Assembly: GCA_023374025.1 (NCBI GenBank)
Contig: SIJG01000153.1
Span: 124,001-188,000, forward strand
DNA length: 64,000 nucleotides
Reading direction: 5' to 3'
Source of the DNA: Heterodera schachtii
Taxonomy: Eukaryota > Nematoda > Chromadorea > Rhabditida > Heteroderidae
Under the pieces are notes generated by a model. The model had not been told where the DNA came from. It did no database searches and worked only from the letters and a program-made list of their open reading frames with translations. Below, piece after piece: positions 47,678 through 58,690 of the stretch. The first letter of the stretch is position 1. Every line of letters starts with the position of its first letter. Both the position numbers and the translations under genes were made by a program.

Positions 47678-47797
47678 CTGATGATAAAGGAAGGAGGAAT
47701 TCATTGGCGGTTGAAACGGTGCCCAATTGGAGAGACGGCGGCGATTCAGCAGAAGAAAGACGAAAATTGGAATGCCAATTTTAGCGAAAATCAAATT

Positions 47798-48980
47798 TGA
47801 TCTGTCCAATTGCATTGGGTGAGAAGAAACAGTAATTTTTGATTTATCGACTAATTTGAGGCCATTGTCGCCACCAGCGGAAGAACAAAAAGAAGAAGCG
47901 GATTAAAAAAACGGATCTGATGCTCTCATTTCTCTCAAAAATCCTTAGATTCTTAAATTTTTTTTTGTGTGAGAATTTTTTTATAATTGAAAAAATAAAA
48001 CGACAAAGTGTGGAATCTAGATAATAATGCTAAACAATGAATTAAACAGTAAGGAGAAATTTAGTGAAGAAAAAATATTAGTAAAAATTTTGAAATTTTT
48101 TCTATCCATATAGATGTGTTTTTTAGACAATTATTTTTGAGTTATGATTTTGATTTTATAGCATTTATAAATCAGTGATGAGCCAAATCGAAAAAATGCG
48201 AAACGCGAAATTTTCAAAAAGCGAAAGTGAAATCAAAAATAAGCATCAACATGAAAACGTTGACCTAGAAGCCTAGAACCAGGGCTGCCTACTGAAAAAC
48301 TTGAAAATCAGCATCGACCGACAAAAATCAGCATTTGGGGTCAAAATTAGAGTTGAGCGGGACCGGGAATTTTGGGCAAAACCGGGACCGGGACCTATTC
48401 GGGTTGAAAAACCGGGAATTTTTGACTGGGAAAACCGGGAAAAAACCGGGATTAGTCCCGGTCCCGGTCAAAACCGGGACTTCGGTACTCAGTTGTCCGT
48501 GTTCAGGTCCCGGTCCCGCTCAACTCTAGTCAAAATCATCATTTTGTACAATTCTATTCCTAATTTAAAAAATCAATAAAAACTTTTTTCGGCGCGCTTT
48601 TTTCAAAATTTTTGTTGGAAAAATGGGGCTGGCGGCGCCGGAAAATTTTTGAAAATTTGAGTGTATTTTGTTAACAGGTTTTCACCAAAAAATTATCAAA
48701 TTTTGCCATTAAAGATATTAACAGAAATTGAAGAATTTCATGCAAAAAGATTGGTGGTGAGTGGTTCCCTTGTAAAACAAAAACCAAGTTAAAAAATACC
48801 GATAAAAATTGCAATTTTCCGCACTTAAAAATCGGTGCCCCCCCCCCCCTCCAGTTTGAGTAGCATCATTTAATTAATTGATTTTGTCCACCATTTTCCC
48901 AAAAAAATAAAATAAAACCATACAATAATTATTAATAAAACCTTGGCAAATTTTAAAATTTCCTTTTTTTAAATAGAAAT
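47798..48980. other. Intergenic DNA with hAT-type element and hairpin core
   Basis: Contains the element at 48348-48528, a hairpin half-core near 48625, and a short poly-C run at about 48839-48850. No gene seen. Confidence 0.5.
48348..48528. mobile_element. hAT-type MITE, 181 bp
   Basis: Ends TAGAGTTGAGCGGGACCGGG and its complement; exact 8-bp repeat GTCAAAAT at 48340-48347 and 48529-48536. The interior is 'accggga' repeats. Confidence 0.9.
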
Positions 48981-49009
48981 GTTAAAACCGGACACTTTTG
49001 TCAGAACGT

Positions 49010-49709
49010 ATAAAGTTGTTATTAAACACTGGCCATTGTTCGGATGTGCACTTTTTGGTTGGGGAAGGAGACGAAAAAGAGGCAAATGGAGAATTAAAAT
49101 TAATTTAATTGATTAAATATATTCAAATTATCAATTTTCAGAAATGAAAGATAAAATTTATAAATTTCATTTAATATGGAAAATTTTTATTTAATATTTT
49201 TTAAAACCCATTAGAACATAAAATAAAATAATGTTAAATTAATTAATTTTCAACTTTTAGCATTTTGATGCCCATAAACTGATTTTGATAGCAGCTTCCG
49301 ATGTGTTCGAATCGATGTTCCGTTTTGAAGCCGAAAACACAAAAAAGGGAAATGGTTAGACCGAAAATACTTAAATTATCTAATTTGGAAATTATAAATT
49401 AATTATCGTTTTGATCGTGTTTTCTACAAATGTATCGTTGAAAAACTTAAACGTTCGGGTCGGAATTCCCCGAATAAATTTGTTCGGGATAAATGCTCCA
49501 AAAAATGAAATTTGATGTGAAAATTTAAAAAAATTTAAATTTTCTCTGCCGTACCCTTTGTATAAAATAAAATAAGAAATAATTTGTAGAAACTGATGTG
49601 TCCGGACAAAGGATGGTACAACGGGGAGGAGGACACAGTGAAAGTGACGGTGGAAGTGACCACAGGCGAACTTTGGGGGAGGAAAAAGCGACGAAATGAA
49701 AATGAATGA
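49010..49709 (+). pseudogene. Internally deleted BTB-MATH gene
   Basis: 49010-49081 encodes the BTB front (LLLNTGHCSDVHFLVGEGDE) ending GAG|GCAAAT, a GC donor as in the paralogues. 49261-49354 is BTB exon 2 (HFDAHKLILIAASDVFESMF). After a 235-bp gap, 49590-49709 encodes the MATH end (CPDKGWYNGEEDTVKVTVEV, stop TGA). All exons between, including BACK, are missing. The ATG at 48979 is out of frame with the BTB core. Likely a deletion derivative. Confidence 0.65.
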
Positions 49710-50220
49710 ATTTTATTTTATCCATCCCATACAATTAATTGTTTTGTGTACGGATTAAACGCTTTTCCTGTAGCCACATCATTAATTACAGTAACCTGAG
49801 TTTTTTGTTGCCAAAATACCGTTATGAAAAGAAAATTAAAGTCAAAGATGGTAAAAAGCAAAACATATTTGGGTTACATTGATGCAAATGGAGAAATAAC
49901 AGAAAAGAAAATCAAATTTCAAATATGCAATTAAAAAATTGGAGATTTTATAGTAAAAAAAAGTCACAATATGTAATAAAATATTAAAATAAATATTTAT
50001 ACAGGCACCAAATGTCCTAAAATTAGTTCTCAAAAATATCAATTTTAACAAAAATGAAAATATGTAAAAAGTGCGAAATATTGACAAATATGAACATAAT
50101 AAATATGTACAAAATTTTGAAATATTTATAAAAAATTTAAATAAAAGCCTTCGCCCAATTAATTCGACAGAAAGAAGCCAATTGTCGTTTATACCCAACC
50201 AAGCACATATGAATTCAGAT

Positions 50221-50467
50221 CGGGCTGGATCGTTTCGTAAAAACTGCCAATTTTACAGAATTTTTGAGAAAAATCAGTCGTAACTTTTCTTAATACAACA
50301 TAAAAAAAATAATCTTTGTGTCCTATGATAGCTCTTCTCTTGCTCTATAAGCATGAAAATACTAGGATACCAAGATTATTTTTTTATTTTGTATTTAAGA
50401 AAAGCTATGACTTATTTTTCTCAAAAATTCTGTAAATTTGGCAGTTTTTACGAAACGACCTAGCACC
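50221..50467. mobile_element. Palindromic Mutator-type MITE, 247 bp
   Basis: Almost the whole element is one inverted repeat (ggtcgtttcgtaaaaactgc type at each side; ttttgagaaaaat). The 9-bp repeat AATTCAGAT flanks it at 50212-50220 and 50468-50476. The transcript would fold as a long hairpin. Confidence 0.85.
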
Positions 50468-50862
50468 AATTCAGATTTATAAACAGATTTTGATCCGTGG
50501 CACCACATTTAGGGACACGATCACGCTATTTTAGACAAAAATGTTTTTACGAGGTCTGATTTACAAATATTTATGAAAACCCTTTGTTCTTCTCAGGCGG
50601 AACTTATGTATACTTTCCGAAATTTTTTTTTCTGCACCATTCACATATTTTCTTAACAAATCTGAATGCGCCATATAACAGAGACCACAAATAGACCAAT
50701 AAATAAACAATTAGTCTCTTTTACACTGAATCTCAGGATTAAAATTCATTTAAAAAAATCGAAAATTTTCCACATTGAAAGCGTCCTCGGCGCTTTCACA
50801 GGGTCCATCGGACGGCCCCTGGTTGATAGCAATAAAATATACAATATTAGCGGCAATTATTA

Positions 50863-51113
50863 AGAGGTCAACGAAAGGCAATTCAAAGAATGGCATTATT
50901 TAATGATAGAAAATTAGGTCGGCAAAAGGTAATCAAAGAATGGCATTATCTAATGATGGAAAGTGAGGTCAACGAAAGGCAATCAAAGAAGGCGTTATTA
51001 ATGATAGAAAATAAGGCCGGCAAAAGGCAATCAAAGAATGGCATTATTTAATGATTGTAATGAGGTCAGTGAAAGGCAATCAAAGAATAGCATTATTTAA
51101 AGTTGGAAAATGT
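50863..51113. repeat. Five-copy ~50-bp tandem repeat
   Basis: Units contain ggcaatcaaagaatggcatt and a ttaatgatagaaaat tail, with alternating 'gaggtcaacgaa' and 'taggtcggcaaa' beginnings, suggesting a two-unit higher order. Confidence 0.85.
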
Positions 51114-51548
51114 CATTATTTCTTCATTTTAAATTCTGCATACATTTAGGAATTTAGTGTTGGACAAATTATAATTTTTTTTAACTACCATTTTAATGTT
51201 AACATCGCTCGCTAGTTTATCATAAAAAAAAACTTTTAGCCGTTCAGCTGTACTTTTTTTCTGTAAATATAATTTTGGGCTAAAAACCAAAAAAAGTACT
51301 TTTTCAATTTTGTGATTAACTTTTCTGCTTTAAATTTCATGATGGTTTTAAGTAGAGAAATTTATATTTTGTGGGTTTTGAAAAAGAAGTTCCTAATAAT
51401 TGTAGGATCTCTTGCGTTTGAATTTTTGAAGACATTTTTCAAGTTTTTGTTTTGTCTTTTAAGTATTTTAGGCCTATTTGATGCAGAGCGTATTTTAAGC
51501 GCATTAGTATATTATACATCATTTTTTTTTGCCATTCAATGCCGCTGA

Positions 51549-51748
51549 CCCACAAAATGTCCAGGCCACGAAATGTCCAGAAAGAAAAATAATTAAATTT
51601 TATAAAAATCAGGAAAATAAGTTCACCGACTCCGAAAACTCTAAAAAGACTTATATTCCGAATTTTATAAACTTTAATTATTATTTTTTTGGACATTTCG
51701 TGGATTTTTTACTCTTGTGGACATTTCGTGGCCTGGACATTTTGTGGG
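51549..51748. mobile_element. MITE with 'CCACAAAATGTCCAGGCCAC' ends
   Basis: Inverted ends of about 30 bp (ccacgaaatgtcca) enclose AT-rich sequence. No clear target duplication. Confidence 0.6.
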
Positions 51749-51803
51749 GGCGCCTTCACATATGAAAAAGTTTAGATTTTTTGTCCAATAGTGCAAATTC
51801 CAA

Positions 51804-54800
51804 ATGGGATCTTCCAACAGCGTAAGCGAATATCATTCCAAATGGAAGAGCGAGACGTGGTGCGCTTGTGGGACCAGCCATTTCAGAGCGATTGAAATCG
51901 ATTGGCGTTCCCATAAGATGATGAACGGTGCAGCCGAATTTGGGGTGAACACTGCTCGCTGTACGGTTGCGGTGGCTACCTTAGGCATCTCTACCGTATT
52001 CAATGGTCGTTGGCGAATTTATTGTATTGTGCTATCAGTAGGGATGAATTTTTAGTTATTTTAGGTTTTAAAAACCACAAATTTAGGAGGGAAAAATGGA
52101 AATTTTATTCAAATAAACAATAAAAACAAATTCAAAATCAGTGTTGAGACTCACGTTGAAAGCAGGGATTTTGCGGAAATTCTTGCGTTTTTGTATAATT
52201 TAATTCTAAATAACCATGCCATTGTTACTTGCCGTTTGTTTGCTCAGGTGGAATCGCGAAACCGCTGCACCATGCCGTGCTGGTCATTTTCGTGTGCGAC
52301 AAATGTGGCGTTGGTGAATATTGGGGAACTTACGAACTGTCAACGAAGGGCAAAGAATTCAAGTGAATAAATGCCATTAGCAATAAATAAATGGTGGTTG
52401 GTCAAAAATGAGCAGTGAATACCTATATTATTTATATTTAAAAAAATTGCTAACGGTTGAGAAAAAATTCTGCATCGATTGATAAGTAGAAGATACGCAC
52501 GATAAGCACGAAAAAAGCATTTTCCACTTGGTTTGGGGCTTCTACGACGACTTTTATAATAGCTATTCTTACCATTTTGGGAGTTTTCTACCTATAACCT
52601 AGGCACCTATTTTTGTCCCTATTTTGGCAAAAAATTGTTTATTTTTTCAGAAGGCTAAAATTAAACTAAGAAAATTGCGGGTGTGTGGTGGTGGGTGATG
52701 CCCGAATGCGCCGCCAAAAAATTTTAAAATTTTGGACCAAACTCACAAAACGGATTCATAATGACACAATTTTTCCCATTTTGAAAAAAGTAAAAAAAAA
52801 ATCGGGTTAATTTTATTTCAATTTCTTATCAGCTCCGGCTATTACCATTTCTACCGTGAGTCTCTTCGCTCCGCAAAAATTAATTTGCCTTTTTCGACTC
52901 TGCATGAAATTTATGCAGCAATGTCCAATGGTTATTGTGCGGTCAACTGGAACTGCATCCGTTTTGCAAGAAGTTTTTACTGTGAAGGTATTAGCGAGAG
53001 AATCCGTTGATGGGAGCGAAATTTTGAGAATTTTCAATTTTTAAAATACAATAAATTAAAATCGTAAAAAGATGAAAAACTTCAATTACAGTTTTTTAAA
53101 GAAATTAGAAACGTTTTCATGCCTTTTTATCGCTATGTTTAAATATTTATGAATTTTTTTAAGTTTATCGTGCGAATGTCCAAAGGGCAAATCCCTCGCC
53201 GATCACCAAAGTGCTAGAGCTGCGTAGACGTGCTGATTTGGCGCCGTGTTTTAACTACCTAGCGCAAAGCGGGGTAAAGACAAAAAAGGGGCAGTGGAAA
53301 AATGATAAGGAAATGCCGGAATTTCACTGAATTCATACTTTTCCCCTAATTTATATATAATTAATTGCATTGAAATTTGAAAATCTTTAAGAACACAAAG
53401 GCGCTTGAATCGGTAAAGCTTGAACTGAGCAAACTCGGCTTGGACCACATTTCCGACGCATTTGTGAAGGGTTTCAAGTGAGTGTAAATACTAATTAATA
53501 TTAATTAAAAGAAGTGGAATAAAATTAAATAATAAATTAATAATTTAATATTTAAAATTTAAATTTCCACATTTTACAAATGTTTAGCACGAAAATGATT
53601 TGTGCAAAATGTGCCAATCAACTGAAATACATTGATGAGCTTTGTTACTGCACGGAAGCCGCCGATAAATGCCACCACCGCAATTGGTAAAACAAAAATA
53701 AATAAACATTTAAGAAAATGTTTTATATTTGGTTTTTCACTTACAGTCAGATGCAAAAGTATAGACTCAAAAATTTTTTTGAAAAATTCAATTTTCTCGA
53801 AATGACTGGAGTAGTAAAAGCCTTACTTGTAAAAAAAAAAAATTAAGGGCAACTATTTGGCTACTAAAATTTCGATTATATTAAGCATTTTTAATCTTTT
53901 ATTTCAAAGGATTTTTTAAAAGCAATTTGAATGCAAGGTTAAATATGAAAAATGCCTTTTAAGCATATTACAATTTATTTGTAATATTCATTTTCAAAAT
54001 TTAAAAAGAAAAAACGAAAAAATATTTTTCTCATGGAGCAGAAATAACAACACAAGCCCAGGAAATTATTTTAATGTAATTCATAATTTTAAAAATTTAT
54101 CTTCGATTATTTATTTAATTCACTTTTAGTTGCGTCCGCACAAATAAAGAAAAATTAGCAAATCTCTCGATCACCAAAGTGCTCTCGGCGCATGGACGTG
54201 TTGATTTGGCGCCGTGTTTTAACAGCATATTGAAAAGCGGGGTAAAGACAAAAAAAGGGGCAGTGGAAAAATGATAAGGAAATGCCGGAATTTCATTGAA
54301 TTCATACTTTTCCCCTAATTTATTTATAATTCATTGCATTGAAACTTGAAAATCTTTAAGAACACAAAGGCGCTTGAATCGGTAAAGCTTGAACTGAGCA
54401 AACTCGGCTTGGACCACATTTCCGACGCATTTGTGAAGGGTTTCAAGTGAGTGCAAATACTAATTAACATTAATTAAAAGAAGTGGAATAAAATTAAATA
54501 ATAATAATTAATATTTAAAATTTCAATTTCCACATTTTACAAATGTTTAGCACTGAAAATGATTTGTGCAAAATGTGCCAAGAAACTGCACATTGATGAG
54601 CTTTGTTACTGCACGGAAGCCGCCGATAAATGCCACCACCGCAATTGGTAAACAAAAATAAATAAAGTTTTAAGAAAATGTTTGATTTTGGTTTATTTCA
54701 CTAATTATTTCGCATTTTGGGCTTTTTCAAGCAATACTTCAAATGAGTAAAAGAAAATACTAAGAAATACCACCACCTCTAAAATTTCGATTTTATTTTA

Positions 54801-54870
54801 AGCATTTTTTAATCTTTTATTTCAAAGAATTTTTATAAATTTATCGCAACAATTTTAGCTGTTAGTGCCG
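51804..54870 (+). CDS. Gene E: long gene A relative with His/Asn-Cys motifs and Cys/His cluster (about 257 aa)
   Basis: Exons 51804-52005, 52248-52362, 52833-52987, 53164-53273, 53392-53477 and 53588-53686 join in phase. A last short exon at about 54860 adds CC and a stop. The protein starts MGSSNS (myristoylation-like Gly2/Ser6). It carries WCACGTSHF, then residues 74-83 LHHAVLVIFV, CDKCGVGEYWGTYEL, a GYYHFYRES segment and NGYCAVNWNCIRFARSFY at about 138-155. The second half is the gene A part: SKLGLDHISDAFVKG and cluster ICAKCANQL, DELCYC, DKCHHRN. A His near a beta strand followed about 70 residues later by Asn-Cys before a helix recalls LRAT/PPPDE-type permuted papain folds; this is inference. 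Alternative: the first exons form a separate gene ending at TGA 52364 if the donor AA|GTGAAT is unused. Exons 4-6 are tandemly duplicated downstream. Confidence 0.55.
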
Positions 54871-54900
54871 CAACAATTGTGCTTTGTTGACCTACAACTG
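54129..54900 (+). pseudogene. Tandem duplicate of gene E exons 4-6
   Basis: 54160-54650 repeats 53190-53690 (ggcgccgtgttttaac, aaactcggcttggaccacat). It starts right after a scrap of gene B exon 2 (LRPHK then stop). The Cys-cluster exon has one extra base at its start (cactgaaaatg against cacgaaaatg), so it no longer joins in frame. The exon at 54860 has TAG two codons in. The duplication unit is about 970 bp and also includes the catggagcag leader seen again near 55100. Confidence 0.7.
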
Positions 54901-55203
54901 ATTTGTTGAAAGAGAAGAAAAGCGATTTTCGGCCTTCAAATTGAATTTTTGAAAATCGAAATTTGTTAAACTAATTATCCGTTTTATAAAAATTAAAAAA
55001 AAACAATTTGAATGCAAGGAGATGACTTTTACGCAAATTATAATTTTGTTTATAATATTCACTTTCAAATTTTAAAAAGAAAAAACGAAAAATTGTTTTT
55101 CCCATGGAGCAGCAATAACAACACAAGCCCAAGAAATTATTTAGGTTAATTAATTCATAATTTAAAAAATTTGTTTTCGATTATTTATTTAATTCACTTT
55201 TAG

Positions 55204-55850
55204 TTGCTTCTGCATGAGTGGCTTTGCGTGCGTCAAAATGCCACTCCCGAGGAGATCAATGAAAACTACCGGAAGCTTGTCCGTGTCATTCATGCGGACA
55301 AAAACAACCAATGCAGAGATAAATCGTTTATGGTAGGACCAGTGACAAGGGTTACTGTAACTCGTGATGGGTCGTTCCCGAAAAATGCTGCTGAGAGTGC
55401 CGCGCGTGGGCCACTGGGACAGAGTGAGGGGGGCCAAAATTGGGAAAATTTAAAAATTAAAACCAAAAGTTCATAATCTCGAAACCTGAATTTCAAAAAT
55501 CCAGGCTCAAACTAAAAACATGAAATATTTATTATTTAGCCATGAAATATGCAATTAGATATGTTGAATTACAAAAAGGTACGATACGCTTTTTTACCGT
55601 ATTTTCTCTAAAATATCGTTTTCTCTACTACCATTAATACCATAACAATATTGATTTAATAATTATTTTAGTTCAATTTTTATTAAGGCGTTGGAGTCGA
55701 AATTCGTCTGCAAAAAAGTGCGGGAAGCAAATGCATTTGGACGACATTTGCTACTGTCACAAAGCGAAGACCAAATGCCATTGCAATGCGCGAAAATGTT
55801 GCGACACGAAACCCGAAGAGATTGGCCGATTTTACTGATCACTAATCAAC
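55204..55850 (+). pseudogene. Gene B copy 5, decayed (HAD in J-domain)
   Basis: Exon 2 (55204-55332) keeps EWLCVRQNATPEEI but has RVIHADKNN instead of HPD. No start exon is recognisable. Exon 3 is missing and a scrap of exon 4 (KNAAESAARG) follows directly after the intron start. The last exon at about 55688 has one extra A in the TGCAAAAAG run, shifting the frame before the Cys cluster. Confidence 0.7.
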
Positions 55851-56101
55851 AAATGATCAACCACAAATTGTTAAGAATAAATGTGGTTTTTTATAAATAA
55901 AATGTTTATAAATCCAAGAACATCTTAGTCCATTAGTAGAATAAGCAAAATATTCATGACATTTGTCAACAATTTCTGTACATATCCTAGAGTAAATCTC
56001 ATATCATCACAATTTAAAATAAATTAAACTTTATCAGTTTGACAAAATTAATTTCTCTTTGAAAACAAAGTTTTGATTGATCTTTGAAAATTGATCACTG
56101 A

Positions 56102-57578
56102 TCAGAAGAAATTTCCGCGGTCTTCCGGCTTCATGTCGCAACAATTTCGCGCATTGCAATGGCAATTGGTCTTCGCCTTATAACAATAGCAAATGTCGTC
56201 CAAATGCATTTGTTTCCTGCACTTTTTGCAGACGAACTTCGACTCCAACGCCTTAACGAAATTGTCTTTAATACAGTTTGACATAATGTTCGTAATAATC
56301 CGGACAGAAAACATTTATTTATCATAAAAATGGAAAACCGAACCCAAAATTTAAGAGATTTAAAATAATCGAAAAAATAATTCAAATCTGAACTTTTAAA
56401 TATAAAGAATGCGAAGTTAGAAAATTTAAATTTTGAATTTTTTGTTCAAATCCGGTTTGTGGTTTGACAAATATGAAATTAACGTTAAAATCCGTTCTCT
56501 GACAGTTAAAAGAAAAAGAAAATTAAAAATATTATCTTTCGAAAAGGAGATACCAAATTTTCTTTATAAAAATTTAGTCCAAAAAGCCGCGGATACAGTT
56601 TCAATATTTTGGTAAAAAAGTCAATTACTTTCAAACAAAATCTTAGGGTTGCCAATTAGTAAATGTCTCTGTTTCTTGAGAAGAAATACGGTAATCCCAA
56701 TATGAATCTAAACTGTACTTTTTTGTAGGCTAACATCATGTCGTCCATCGCATAATTCGCGGCGATTTTAACCAAATAATTCAGCAAAGACAAGTCAGCT
56801 TAATGACAAAAGCATATTTAAAATCCATTTCATACACATAAAATGGATGTGAGCTTTCAAACAATCCTAAGAATGTGTCATTTGGCCGAGAAAGGGTCCC
56901 AAAACCAGTCCGGAGACCTTTTGTGCTGTTACGGGGGTGGGACGACCTTTTATTTGACGAACAACCCAAATTAATTAATGATTGGTTTATTTAATTGCCA
57001 AGTTTGTGCTGCACTCACTCCGCCCCATTGCTCCGAGCGAGACACTCTCAGCAGCACTTTTCGGGAGCATCTGCATCAGATCAACAATCTCCGGACAGTT
57101 GCGCTTTTTGAGAACCACACTGAACGGCTCGAACACCATGTCCATTTGATGGTCATTGTACTTAGGCAATGTTACAATACAGTATCACTTTTCTATCAAT
57201 TTTCACTTGCCTCGTCCAGCATTCTGCTGCTGCCGGGGTAACCCAGAAGTTCGTCCCTGGCATTCTTTACTGTGCTAAAAAAAGGATTTTGAAAAAAAAT
57301 TGGAAATCTACAGTAACACCAGTGATCGGTCCTACCATAAACAATTTGTCGCTGCATTGGTTGTTTTTGTCCGGGTGAATGACACGGACAAGCTTCCGGT
57401 AGTTTTCGTTGATCTCCTCGGGTGTGGCATTTTGACGCACGCAAAGCCACTCGTGAGGAAGCAACTAAACGACGAACAAATTTAAATTAAATGTAATAAA
57501 AGTTCAACTTTATTAATAAAAGTTTACATTTCCGTAATTTGATGCAATTGGGTTGTTTTTTCTGCCCGACGAGAACAT
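56102..57578 (-). pseudogene. Gene B copy 6, one frameshift at exon 3
   Basis: Exons 57578-57528 (MFSSGRKNNPIASNYGN), 57464-57336 (J-domain, HPD intact), 57274-57211, 57160-57019, 56798-56719 and 56251-56102 mirror copy 2. Exon 3 (VKNARDELLGYPG) has one base more than its relatives at its start, so with the visible acceptor it is out of frame. Intron 3 has the GC donor GAG|GCAAGT. The last exon (FVCKKCRKQMHL, DDICYCYK, CHCNARNCC) is intact. If an unseen acceptor one base later were used, the protein would be complete at about 205 residues, so pseudogene status is tentative. Confidence 0.6.
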
Positions 57579-57826
57579 TTTGGCCTTTCTTTAATAAATT
57601 TAAATCAATTAATCTAATTAAACTGTAAATATTAATAAAAGGTATTTCTAATTCCTTTAAAAAAATATTGTTATAATCTTTAAGCAATTCATAAAGAAAC
57701 AATAAATTGTTTCACTAATTTTAATTTGAGAAATTTCAATTTGATTGATAAATATTAATTAATTGCCAAAAAACAAAATTTTGTAATAATTTTTTAAATT
57801 TAAGTAAAATTCTTTTTTTTTTCTAC

Positions 57827-58422
57827 CATTTGCGGTGGTGGCATTTATCTTCAGCAATCGGACAGTAACACAGCTCATCAATGTTGCTCAGTCTTCCGCC
57901 GAAGTTGGAGCAGTACATGTCCACCCTGCAATTAATTTAACATTGAAAATGCATATTAAAATTATAATTAGTTCGGTTTTTAATTTTAAATAAATATGAT
58001 TATTTTAATAATTTATGGCATTTTTTATTTCTTCTGTGTTCACCTAACGCCCCGAACGAAGGCATAAGCGATGTGGTCTAATCCGTAGTTGCTCAATTCT
58101 TTGCTCAGTTTTTCAAGGGCGACTTCGTTCTTTAAGAATAGTAAATTTTTAAATTCATTTATTTTTTAATTCATAAAAATCTGCAAAACTTTGATTTATT
58201 CAGCCCCCAAATTCTCACCTTGCTTCTCATCACGGATATGAAGCTGTCTCTAAAAACGAAGCAGTTGCGCGAAATCAACACTTGAGTAATTGGAGGACTT
58301 TCGTAGTTCGCAGACGAATAAATCGCCCGCTGTCCTCCGAGGTTGAAGGAATTGAAAAATTCACCAACATACTTCACAGCTTCCACCACAAATTCTGCCG
58401 CTTTTTTAATTCCATTCCACAC
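57827..58422 (-). pseudogene. Gene A copy 6, Cys cluster degraded
   Basis: Exons 58422-58219 (starts MWNGIKKAAEFVVEAVKY; SRNCFVFRDSFISV), 58129-58044 and 57925-57827. Intron 1 has a normal GT donor (AAG|GTGAGA). The cluster exon reads CSNFGGRLSNIDELCYC, replacing the second Cys of CxxC with Phe. The last exon with the final Cys pair is absent, so the frame ends CHHRKW then TAG. The N-terminus lacks the MGxxxS pattern. It may still be transcribed from the promoter-like block just upstream. Confidence 0.6.
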
Positions 58423-58525
58423 CTTAGATAACGGCTTTTGGGGGTCGGACTCGCTCAGTCAGTTTGGGCGGCAAATTAAAAGCGAGCAAATAGAAAGGTG
58501 ACCATTATTAGTGATTGGTGAACAA

Positions 58526-58690
58526 ATTTCACTGCTGCTGCTGGCTTATTTATTGGTAAGTCATCGAAGAAATGGGCGGGGCATGGAAATTTTCATTTGT
58601 GAGAACAGCCAATCAGCGGAGGTGGGCGACGAGTTGGGCGGTTCCCATCGGTCGGATGATGGTAGGCATTTCATAAATCCGCCAAATTGG
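58526..58690 (-). promoter_or_regulatory. Conserved promoter-like block, copy 4
   Basis: Read on the minus strand: ctgattggctg (inverted CCAAT), ccccgccc, aataaataagcc, then about 110 bp to the gene A copy 6 ATG at 58422. This spacing is what suggests promoter function for the whole repeat family. Confidence 0.5.

Larger units (their letters stand above)
42403..47797 (+). pseudogene. F-box-family-like gene, broken by stops, minisatellite and hAT insertion
   Basis: Pieces resemble a large family of cyst-nematode predicted F-box proteins as I remember them. 42530-42600 gives LLSYRFDDFVDFQF. 42660-42850, in another frame, gives CIDHSIIAFLRSNKQIFD and PIWDVLARQIWPIL, with TGA stops between and after. 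About 46087-46157 gives LFCMDFDEEALLLDCW then a GT donor. 47066-47190 gives SVSYKIVFGV and IEPFELENERTKEKL, and 47686-47797 gives the end (WRLKRCPIGE). The intron at about 42.93-46.08 kb holds a 2.5-kb minisatellite. The coding sequence at 47190 is split by a 487-bp hAT-type element whose 8-bp duplication shows where the two halves joined. F-box proteins are SCF ligase adaptors; no F-box motif itself is visible here. Confidence 0.6.
49710..51803. other. Intergenic DNA with two MITEs and a tandem repeat
   Basis: Besides the three features listed separately (50221, 50863, 51549) the stretch is AT-rich, and I recognise no coding exon. Confidence 0.5.
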
